From: Acidimicrobiales bacterium
Lineage (GTDB): Bacteria > Actinomycetota > Acidimicrobiia > Acidimicrobiales > Poriferisodalaceae
Direction: 5' to 3'
DNA: 64,000 nucleotides
Assembly: GCA_009843525.1 (NCBI GenBank)
Contig: VYDH01000030.1
Span: 167,775-231,774 of the forward strand
A model generated the notes under the pieces. That model saw nothing but the letters and a program-made list of their open reading frames with translations. It was not told the origin of the DNA and ran no database searches. Made by a program: the position numbers and the translations under genes. This document shows positions 40,956-48,664 of the stretch, piece by piece (the first letter of the stretch is position 1; every line of letters starts with the position of its first letter).

Positions 40956-43817
40956 ATGACGATGAGCCGGCAGGGCGTCCAGCCCACCGAGGTGATCGAC
41001 CGGGCCGCCAAGCTCCGCTTCCGCTGGAACGGCAAGCGGTTCAGCGGTTTCGAGGGCGACACGATCGCCTCTGCCCTGGCCGCTGCAGGGGAGCACATCT
41101 TCTCCCGTTCCATGAAGTACCACCGGCCCCGGGGCATTCTCACCGCCGACTACTGGGATCCCAACCTGATGGTCCAGGTGGGCGACGACCCCAACGTGCG
41201 GGCCGGCCACCGCTTGCTGGAGAGCGGCATGGACGTCCGCTCCCAGAACGCGTGGCCGTCGCTGAACCGCGACATCAAGGCGGCGAACAGCCTGTTGGGG
41301 CGCTTCCTGACGGCCGGCTTCTACTACAAGACCTTCATGCGGCCGCAGTGGCTGTGGCCCACCTACGAGCGGGTGCTCGCCACGTTCGCCCCGGGCGGCA
41401 AGATCGATCTCGACACCCCGCACGCCTACCACGACAAGCGCTACACCCACCCCGACGTGGTGGTGGCCGGGGCAGGCCCGGCCGGCATCTCCGCAGCGCT
41501 GGCCGCCAGCAGCGCAGGCGCCAGTGTGCTGCTGGTTTCCCATGAGCACGCGGTCGGCGGCCACTTGCGCTACTCGAGCGATGCCGCCGATCAAGCCGCT
41601 CTGACAGAGCTGCGCGCTGCGCTGGACGCCTCCGACGTCGAAGTGCTGACTGACTCGACCGTGACCGGTCGGTATGAGGACAACTGGCTCGGCATCGTCC
41701 AGCGCAACCACCCCATCGCGGTCGAGCGTCTCATCAAGGCCCGTGCCAAGACGCTGGTGGCAGCGCCCGGCCTGATCGAGCGACCGTACGTGTTCGAGGG
41801 CAACGACCGGCCGGGCGTCATCACGCCGGGGGCTGCCCGGCGCCTGATCAACCTGTGGGGCGTCAAGCCGGGCGAGCGGGCTGTGGTGTTCAGTGCCAAT
41901 GCCGACGGCGACGCAGCCGTCGCCGACCTGGAACGGGTCGGCACCGAGATCGCTGCCGTCATCGACGGCCGCACCGGCGGCAGCGTGAGCTCGACGGCGG
42001 GATCGTCGCGGGCCGTCGAGGCCGTGATGGTCAACGGCACCAATGGCGCCGAGCGAATCGACGCCGACCTGCTCGTGGTAGCAGCCGGCTGGACGGCGCC
42101 GACATCGCTGCTCAACATGGCAGGCGACCGTCCCATCTATGACCCCACCGCAGCCAGGTTCTTCCCGTCCGACCCCCCCAGCAATGTGCTGGCGACGGGC
42201 GGGCTCGCCGGCGACGCTGATCTTGACGGGCTGCGTCAGCATGGCGCCGCCACCGGTCGCCTTGCCGCAGCCCGTGCCGCGGCGGTCCGCCATCGCCTGC
42301 AGTCCCGCACCGCTCGGGCCCTGCCGGTCGACGGCGACGAGCCCGCCTGGGCGCCCGATGAGCGAGCACCGCTCGGCCGCGACCCCCATCCCGAGCTCTA
42401 CCGCGCCGACACCCACGGCATGGTGGACATGTCCGAGGACATCAGCTCCAAGGACCTGGTCGCTGCTGCGCACGAGGGGTACGACTCGGTGGAGCTGGCC
42501 AAGCGCTACACCACAGCCACGATGGGACCCTCGCAGGGCAAGCTGGAGACGGTCAACACCGTCGCAGCCATTGCCGAGGCGCGTGGCGAGACGATCAGCG
42601 AGGTCGGCACCACCGTGTGGCGGCCCCCCTACGCGCCGCTCACGCTGGGCGCGCTCGCCGGTCGGATGTTCGAGCCGGTGCGGGTGTCGTCGATCCAGCC
42701 ATGGCACGAGGCCAACAACGTCTCGGTCATCCAGGCCGGCCAGTGGCTGCGTCCCGATCACTACGGCGACCCTGCAGCCGAGGTGCGCAATGTCCGCGAC
42801 AACGTCGGGCTCATCGACGTCACCCCGCTGGGCAAGCTCGACCTGCGCGGCCCCGACGTGCCCAAGCTGCTCAGCCTGCTCTATGTCAACAAGTGGATGA
42901 AGCTGGGCGTGGGCCGGGTGCGCTACGGGATGATGTGCGCCGAGGACGGCGTGGTGCTCGACGACGGGGTCACCGGTCGCCTCGGCGAAGACCACTACAT
43001 GATGTCCACCACCAGCTCGGGTGCCGGCGGCGTCTGGGAGTGGGTGGAGAACTGGCTCCAGACCGAGCGCCCGGACTGGCAGGTGCACGTCACCCCCGTC
43101 ACCACCGCGTACGCCAGCATCAACGTGGCCGGGCCCAAGTCGCGGGAGCTCATGAGCAGGGTCTGCGAGGACGCCGACCTCGACGCCGAGGCATTTCCCT
43201 ACATGACGGTCCGCCAGGCCACCGTGGCCGGCGTGGAGGACTGTTTCATGTGGCGCATCGGCTTCACCGGCGAGCTGTCGTTCGAACTGCACGTGCCCGC
43301 CGGCCACGGCCTGCATGTCTGGGAAGCCCTCATGGATGCCGGCAGCGACCTCGGCGTGGGCCCCTTCGGCCTCGAAGGCCAGCGCATCATGCGTCTCGAG
43401 AAGGGCCACTTCATCGTGGGCCAGGACACCGACGGCCTCACGCTGGGACCCAGCACCGGCTTGTGGTCGCTCATCAAGCTCGACAAGGACGACTTCGCCG
43501 GCAAGCCCGAACTGGCCTGGGCGGCCGACCGGTCGCTGCCGATGGTCGTGGCCATCCAGCCCGACGATCCCGACGTGGTGCCCGAAGAGGCCGCGCAGAT
43601 CGTGCGGGGCAATACCAACGAGATCCTGGGACGCATCACGTCGTCGCGGTACTCGCCGACGCTGAATCGCTCGATCTGCCTCGGGCAGGTAGAGCCGGAC
43701 CTGGCCGCAGGAGGCACGAAGCTGACGGTGCTGCTCGAATCGGGAGAGCGCATCGGCGCCACCGTGATCGACCATCACGCCCACTTCGACCCGGCAGGGG
43801 AGCGTCTCCGTGGCTGA
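40956..43817 (+). CDS. soxA: Sarcosine oxidase, alpha subunit
   Basis: A 953-residue subunit with an N-terminal 2Fe-2S-like fold region (FRWNGKRFSGFEGDTIASALAAAG), a central NAD-binding domain with VVVAGAGPAGISAALAASSAG near residue 168, and a C-terminal aminomethyltransferase (GcvT) domain from about 580 holding SINVAGPKSRELMSRV and FTGELSFELHVPAGHG, where tetrahydrofolate accepts the formaldehyde unit. GGAAGGGCAGCGGC precedes the ATG at 40956. Its end overlaps the soxG GTG start by 8 bases. Confidence 0.94.
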   Translation: MTMSRQGVQPTEVIDRAAKLRFRWNGKRFSGFEGDTIASALAAAGEHIFSRSMKYHRPRGILTADYWDPNLMVQVGDDPNVRAGHRLLESGMDVRSQNAWPSLNRDIKAANSLLGRFLTAGFYYKTFMRPQWLWPTYERVLATFAPGGKIDLDTPHAYHDKRYTHPDVVVAGAGPAGISAALAASSAGASVLLVSHEHAVGGHLRYSSDAADQAALTELRAALDASDVEVLTDSTVTGRYEDNWLGIVQRNHPIAVERLIKARAKTLVAAPGLIERPYVFEGNDRPGVITPGAARRLINLWGVKPGERAVVFSANADGDAAVADLERVGTEIAAVIDGRTGGSVSSTAGSSRAVEAVMVNGTNGAERIDADLLVVAAGWTAPTSLLNMAGDRPIYDPTAARFFPSDPPSNVLATGGLAGDADLDGLRQHGAATGRLAAARAAAVRHRLQSRTARALPVDGDEPAWAPDERAPLGRDPHPELYRADTHGMVDMSEDISSKDLVAAAHEGYDSVELAKRYTTATMGPSQGKLETVNTVAAIAEARGETISEVGTTVWRPPYAPLTLGALAGRMFEPVRVSSIQPWHEANNVSVIQAGQWLRPDHYGDPAAEVRNVRDNVGLIDVTPLGKLDLRGPDVPKLLSLLYVNKWMKLGVGRVRYGMMCAEDGVVLDDGVTGRLGEDHYMMSTTSSGAGGVWEWVENWLQTERPDWQVHVTPVTTAYASINVAGPKSRELMSRVCEDADLDAEAFPYMTVRQATVAGVEDCFMWRIGFTGELSFELHVPAGHGLHVWEALMDAGSDLGVGPFGLEGQRIMRLEKGHFIVGQDTDGLTLGPSTGLWSLIKLDKDDFAGKPELAWAADRSLPMVVAIQPDDPDVVPEEAAQIVRGNTNEILGRITSSRYSPTLNRSICLGQVEPDLAAGGTKLTVLLESGERIGATVIDHHAHFDPAGERLRG

Positions 43818-44424
43818 CACTGCTTCCCCCCTGCGCTCAACGTCAATGGGTCCGGCGTTCGAGAGCCCAGTCGTCCGGAACTATCCGACTTCGGAGGGCG
43901 GCAACCTGACGCTGACCGACGCCAGCGCCACCGCCAAGTGGCTGGTGCGAGCCGACGCCGATGGGCCTACTGCGGACCGGCTCGGTGCCCGCTTCGGGTC
44001 GTCGCAGATGGCACCCGGCGGCGCGCTCGTGCTGGGCTCACGCCCCGGTGAGTGGATCATCGTGGGCACTCCGGGCGAGGTGTCCGCAGCGGTCGCCGAC
44101 CTCGACGGTCTCGAGGCGCAGGAGTTCATGACGGTGCTGGACTGGACCCACAGCCGGGCGATGTTCCGGGCGACCGGTGTCAGTGCGACGCGCATGCTGG
44201 AGAAAGTGTGCGGCATCGATTGGAGCGACCACATGACTCCCGACGGTGCGGTGCTCTCAGCATCGGTGGCCCTGACCACCTGCGACCTCGCCCGCAACGA
44301 CGTCGACGGCACGCCCTCGTACCTGATCTTCTGCGACCGGTCCGTCGGCCAGTACCTCTTCGACGCCCTCATCGACGCCGGCAACGAATTCGGCCTCACC
44401 GTCACAGCGAGCAGCGCGTCCTAG
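43810..44424 (+). CDS. soxG: Sarcosine oxidase, gamma subunit
   Basis: A 204-residue SoxG subunit starting at GTG 43810, overlapping the soxA end by 8 bases (translational coupling). SPVVRNYPTSEGGNLTLTDASATAKWLVRAD, GSRPGEWIIVG and DWTHSRAMFRATGVSATRMLEKVCGIDWSDHMTPDGA are typical of SoxG, a degenerate GcvT-like fold without its own cofactor. Last gene of the operon; no downstream tetrahydrofolate genes are seen before the pseudogene at 44461. Confidence 0.92.
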   Translation: MADTASPLRSTSMGPAFESPVVRNYPTSEGGNLTLTDASATAKWLVRADADGPTADRLGARFGSSQMAPGGALVLGSRPGEWIIVGTPGEVSAAVADLDGLEAQEFMTVLDWTHSRAMFRATGVSATRMLEKVCGIDWSDHMTPDGAVLSASVALTTCDLARNDVDGTPSYLIFCDRSVGQYLFDALIDAGNEFGLTVTASSAS

Positions 44425-44460
44425 CCCGACCGGTCCTGGGTCGCCAGATTGAGCCGTTGC

Positions 44461-45137
44461 CTACAGATCGACGCTCGCGAGGTGCGTGAGGCTGGCCAGG
44501 TCGTGAACTTCGAGACGGTGCTTCCGCTGCGGGTCGATGTCCCAGCCCTTTGCGCCGAGAGTCCACAGTTCGCTGTCGATGCACGCTGGTGCGGCGTTCC
44601 CGCCAAGCTCGTTCCCAGTCTGCTTCGTCGTCGTACTGCTCTGCGTCGAGCCAGCGTGTCGTCGCTACGTACAGCGAGCCCGTCGAGGCGTAGACGGTGT
44701 CGCCGGGCGCAGTCACCGCAGTGGTCGACGACGGGTCCAGGTCGCCGTCGATCGCCACACTCACCACGGTCGTGAGGCCGAATCCGGAAAACACCGTGGG
44801 TGCATGCACGTCGGCACAGCGCGTCAGCCGGTCCCCGAGCGAGGGATGGCGACCCGAGAGCGTGTAGTGAGGCAGCCAGTCGTCCAGCGTGGAGGTCAGG
44901 ATGGCTTCGCGGTTGGCCTGCTGGGCGGCGCTCTCGCCGGCCACGCCACGCGGGTAGACGAACGGGAAGTTGTGTCCTGCGTCGTAGCGCATCACCACCC
45001 GGGCAATGCCGCCGACGCTGCGTGCGCTCAGGTAGTCGCCTTGGACACGCAATGTGGCGGTGATCGACGACCAGCCTTCGGCAACCTGCGGCGAGCAAGG
45101 CCGCAGCGGCAATGACGGCGAGTGGGGTCCGCATCAT
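44461..45137 (-). pseudogene. Broken beta-propeller lipoprotein gene
   Basis: No single frame explains this region. From ATG 45137 a lipoprotein signal (RTPLAVIAAAALLAAGC) is read; after about 60 bases homologous-looking sequence continues in another frame (SSITATLRVQGDYLSARSVGG, NFPFVYPRGVAGES, STLDDWLPHYTL), and near 44580 sense moves to a third frame (GWDIDPQRKHRLEVHDLASL) ending at TAG 44461. The middle part resembles secreted C-terminal beta-propeller proteins, from which a large N-terminal portion is missing. Two frameshifts plus a deletion make a decayed gene the best reading; sequencing errors are less likely given the missing domain. Confidence 0.55.
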
Positions 45138-45292
45138 GGGTCCTTGCCGAGCCTGCAATGCAAGCCCATCCGATCAGCATCTTTGCATGAGGCTCACTCA
45201 AACAGCGGTCAGCGGCACCACCGGCTCGTCAGTGCGTTGAGCGCGTCCGGCGCGAATCCTCTGCGGATGTGCCCTGACATAGGCTCGACTTT

Positions 45293-47062
45293 GTGGTTCG
45301 CCAGCGGCGCTTCAAGGCAGCGAGGCGGCTGCTTGGACTGTTCGGCGTCGTGGTCACGGTGTGGGCGTCGACCGGGTGCGGAGGAGGCGGGAGCGGCATG
45401 ATCGCTGTCGAGGGCAGCGCTGCCAGTGTTCCCTCGCCCGAGGTCCCGTCGACCGGACCGGTCTTGCGCTGGACCGAGTTCGATCCGGGTGTCGACCAGC
45501 CTGGCAGGTTGTTCTCGGTCGGCGACGGGCGGGTGGTGATCGGCGGCCAGAGAGCGGGAGCCGAGCCGGACTTCATCGTCACTGCCGACGGTTCGGACTG
45601 GTCCGAGTTGCACCTGCCGCCCTCGATCCGGCCGACCAGTCTTGACGTGACCGGCGATCTATGGGCGGTTGCCGGGTGGCCGCGCGACAGTCCGCGCCAC
45701 GCGAGCGTCAGCGGCCGGATCTACGTCTCCGGCGACGAGGGCTCGACATGGCGCGAGGTCCGGCCCGAGACAGCCCCACGTGAACTGCCCGAGCACGCGC
45801 TCGCTCACCCGATCGTGGTCGCGGTCGCAACGTCGGGCCCGCATGTGGTAGCCGCCGTCAGGACGCACCTCTCTCTCGACTTCGAGGCACTGCTGCGGGA
45901 CCGGGGTCTGTTGCCGTCCGGTTCGGGTCCACGATGGATCTCCATCGACGGCGACGGGATCGGCTTCGACATGATCGAGGAACCCGCGTCCGACGCCAGC
46001 CAGCCCGACAGCGCGTCGCAGATGCCCGATGAGCCGCTGAGGTTCACGGTCGACGAACTGGGATTGTCGGCCGCGCAGATGGCGATCATCGAAGGAGCGC
46101 ACGATCCCAGACCCATCCGCATCTACTCAGGATCCGGTCTCGTGCTCACCGAGACAGCCGTGCTCGACGGCTGGGGAGCGAGTGCTGTCGGCAATGACCG
46201 CGGCTTCGTCCTGCTCATCGATGCAGGCGACGGCTTGGTCACGCTGCGCACTTCCCCTGACGGCCAGGCTTGGAGCGACCAGACGCCGGGTGCGCCGTCC
46301 GCTCGAGCACGGTTCGACAGTTCTGCCATCGAGCCCGACGGCGCCGTGTGGATGTTCCGAACTGACGGGACAGACAGCTACCTCACTCGATGGAGCGACG
46401 GCGGCTCTGATGTGCAATCCATCTGGCTTGGAGACTTCCCCCGTCTTGCCCAGCTCAGCGCAGGGCCAGCAGGCCTCGCCGCAACAGCAACGCAGCCCCG
46501 CTCCCAGCCCCCGGCAGAAAGCTCGGACGCTTCGGGACGGCCAGTCGGCCGAGTGGCCAAGGACGGCTACGAACTCCGCTACGGCGAGCCGCAGGACGGG
46601 GTCACGCTGTGGGATCTCGCCGCGGACGCTGCCGTCTACGAGTTCGGCCCAGAGACCCTCGACAGCATCGAGCCTCCCGAAGGGGTGCGAGAAGTCGAGG
46701 AAGGCGACGATTTCGAGCTGACGTTCGAGGATCCCGACACCGGCGAGGACTTGGTGACGTTCACAAGGGACGATCTCGAAGCCGTGTTCAGCGCTCAGGT
46801 GGAAACCGCGGGTTCGCGGAGCCCAGAGACATGGGTCGGATGGTCGGCCGACGGCGAGAACTGGGGTTGGCAGACCGTCGGGGAGGCGTTCGGGCTCGGT
46901 GACGCAGAAGCCTCGGCAAGCGTGGCCGTGGGCGAGAACTACGTGATCGCCTCGGTGCAGGTGTTCGATGTGGCCGCGTCTGACTCCTCAGAATCGGGCG
47001 ACCACGCCACAGTGACGTGGTCGAACGGCGCCAGCCGCTGGTTCATCGCCCGAGTGCCGTGA
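45293..47062 (+). CDS. Predicted lipoprotein with BNR/sialidase-like repeats
   Basis: A 589-residue secreted protein. Arg/Lys-rich N-terminus, hydrophobic stretch and lipobox WASTGC place the anchor near residue 29, followed by a GGGGSG linker. BNR-like motifs recur, for example VTADGSDWSEL, VSGDEGSTWREV, TSPDGQAWSDQ and WSADGENWGWQ, spaced to fit a beta-propeller. An acidic insert rich in Asp/Glu occurs at about 430-500. No catalytic sialidase residues were recognised, so a binding or surface role is likelier than glycosidase activity. The GTG start at 45293 is the only one preceding the signal peptide. Confidence 0.82.
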   Translation: MVRQRRFKAARRLLGLFGVVVTVWASTGCGGGGSGMIAVEGSAASVPSPEVPSTGPVLRWTEFDPGVDQPGRLFSVGDGRVVIGGQRAGAEPDFIVTADGSDWSELHLPPSIRPTSLDVTGDLWAVAGWPRDSPRHASVSGRIYVSGDEGSTWREVRPETAPRELPEHALAHPIVVAVATSGPHVVAAVRTHLSLDFEALLRDRGLLPSGSGPRWISIDGDGIGFDMIEEPASDASQPDSASQMPDEPLRFTVDELGLSAAQMAIIEGAHDPRPIRIYSGSGLVLTETAVLDGWGASAVGNDRGFVLLIDAGDGLVTLRTSPDGQAWSDQTPGAPSARARFDSSAIEPDGAVWMFRTDGTDSYLTRWSDGGSDVQSIWLGDFPRLAQLSAGPAGLAATATQPRSQPPAESSDASGRPVGRVAKDGYELRYGEPQDGVTLWDLAADAAVYEFGPETLDSIEPPEGVREVEEGDDFELTFEDPDTGEDLVTFTRDDLEAVFSAQVETAGSRSPETWVGWSADGENWGWQTVGEAFGLGDAEASASVAVGENYVIASVQVFDVAASDSSESGDHATVTWSNGASRWFIARVP

Positions 47063-47188
47063 TCAGGGACGGCAGTTTCCTGCGGCTTGGTGTGTCTTGG
47101 GGATGAGTCCCATTGCCGGTGTCTGTCACACCGTCGCGCGAGGCTGGGCGGAGCGGCTGAGCCTGAGCAAGAAGTGTGAGGTGTGAAC

Positions 47189-47923
47189 ATGGTGTTGAAG
47201 AGGTTGCAGAGGCTGTTCGGCGGCGATCCGGCAGCGGAGGCACGCGAAGCGCTGGAACGGGCGCATCGCGAGGCGCTGGAGCGTCGTCGCGAGTGGGAGG
47301 ACGAGTGCACCGAACTGGCCGATGAGATCGAGGCGTTCCGTTCCTACGAGGACCTCGCCGACGAGACCGACCCGGAGTGCCCGATCATCACGAAGCGGGG
47401 CGAGGAGGTGCTGCTGGTGTGTCACGGGCCGATGCTCACTGAGACTCGGCGCGCTCCCAAGGCGCGCTACGGGGGCTCTTCCCATGGTTTGTCGATCAAG
47501 ATCGCCAAGGGCGTGTACTACCGGCCGAGCGTGCATCGCGGCACTGTCGAGCAGGCGCCCGAGGAGACCCGTGTGATCGACGGCGACGACGGCGACGGCG
47601 TCTTCGTGGTCTCCAACCTGCGTGCCGTGTTCCGGGGGAATCTGCACTCTCGGGAGTTCCGCTGGGACAAGCTGGTGTCGGTGTCGCCCGAGCAGGTCGG
47701 CGGTTCCTGGGTGCTGATGATGCCGGTGGAGAACCGCCAGCGTGTCTCGGGCGTCTATGTCGGCACGTCGTCAGCTGCCGATTTCGTGATGCGTCGCATC
47801 CTGTTCGGCGTCGCGCTGCACCAGGACCGCGGCGAGGAGTTCATCGCCCGGCTCGAAGGCGAGCTCGCCGATCTGCAGGCCAGCCCGCCATCCGTTCCGG
47901 AGTTGATCTCACCCACTGCGTAG
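47189..47923 (+). CDS. Uncharacterised protein with N-terminal coiled coil and PH-like domain
   Basis: A 244-residue protein. Residues 1-55 are an amphipathic helix rich in Ala, Glu and Arg, probably coiled coil; about 65-215 look like a beta-rich PH-like domain (ITKRGEEVLLVCHGP, GLSIKIAKGVYYRPSVHRG, GVFVVSNLRAVFRGNLHSREFRWDKLVSV). The ATG at 47189 is used because GAGG sits 7 bases upstream; an in-frame GTG precedes it. Similar PH-like proteins occur near membrane or phage-defence genes, but no function can be assigned here. Confidence 0.78.
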   Translation: MVLKRLQRLFGGDPAAEAREALERAHREALERRREWEDECTELADEIEAFRSYEDLADETDPECPIITKRGEEVLLVCHGPMLTETRRAPKARYGGSSHGLSIKIAKGVYYRPSVHRGTVEQAPEETRVIDGDDGDGVFVVSNLRAVFRGNLHSREFRWDKLVSVSPEQVGGSWVLMMPVENRQRVSGVYVGTSSAADFVMRRILFGVALHQDRGEEFIARLEGELADLQASPPSVPELISPTA

Positions 47924-47957
47924 ATCTCCCCGACCGCCATCGCGACGAAGCGCTGGT

Positions 47958-48467
47958 CTAGGGATCGATCGGGGTATCGGTCTCACTGCTGGGGGGCCGA
48001 CCGCTGATGCCGAGCGTCGTCTCGATGCGCGCCAGCCGGTCGGTGTGGTCCATCAGTACGGCGTTGACCTGGTCGAACTTCCGGTCCACCTCTGCGAAGC
48101 GGGCGTTCATCTCGCTGCGCAGGCTGTTGATCTCGGCGCTCATGTCGCTGCGCAGGTTGCCGATCTCGGCGCTCATGTCGCTGCGCAGGCTGCCGATCTC
48201 GTCGTGCATCTCGCTACGGAGGGCGCTGATCTCGTCGCGCACGTCGTCGATGGCCGAGATCATGAACAGGAACATGCCGCCGAGCAAAGCGGTGATGATG
48301 GCACCGAAGACGGTGACGACGACCGTCATGGAACGCTGCGCGGCTGCGGTCTGGGGGTTGACCGGTGCCATGACCTGCGCCGCGACGGGCGGCGAGATCG
48401 ACGGAGTCGCCTCTGGCTCGGCAGCCTGTGCTTCGCCGCTGTCGGTCACGGTGTCGATGGTAGCCAT
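47958..48467 (-). CDS. Small membrane protein with coiled-coil tandem repeats
   Basis: A 169-residue protein from ATG 48467. Residues 48-75 form one membrane helix (VVVTVFGAIITALLGGMFLF). It is followed by near-identical 12-residue repeats of the type EIGSLRSDMSA (at least five), then KFDQVNAVLMDHTDRLARIETTLG. The repeats are also visible in the DNA as 36-base units. The protein should present an extended coiled coil on one side of the membrane. It is one of four short coiled-coil proteins in the last 16 kb. Confidence 0.82.
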   Translation of the reverse strand: MATIDTVTDSGEAQAAEPEATPSISPPVAAQVMAPVNPQTAAAQRSMTVVVTVFGAIITALLGGMFLFMISAIDDVRDEISALRSEMHDEIGSLRSDMSAEIGNLRSDMSAEINSLRSEMNARFAEVDRKFDQVNAVLMDHTDRLARIETTLGISGRPPSSETDTPIDP

Positions 48468-48664
48468 GCCTGCCCTGCGGGTCGTCACTGGCGGTGAGTG
48501 CTCGCCGACGTGAACGTAGGCAGGCACCAGGCTCGCAGCAAGCCGATTTTTCGAAGCGGACGAAACACAGCAGCGTCTCATGGCGCGGCTCGCATCGGCT
48601 GTGACGCCGGTCGGTCATCCGGCCGACGAGGGACTGCTTGGCGCGCGGCTCGGCGATAGGCCGT

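Noticed and set aside
40923..43820. 965-residue minus frame opposite soxA
   Set aside because: Complement of a clearly recognisable SoxA; no domain of its own. Similar shadows at 12770-14116, 48683-49966, 52862-54670 and 58842-61778 were dropped for the same reason.
44402..45158. Two overlapping intact genes of 236 and 245 residues
   Set aside because: Each frame shows sensible protein only over part of its length; together they trace one frameshifted gene.
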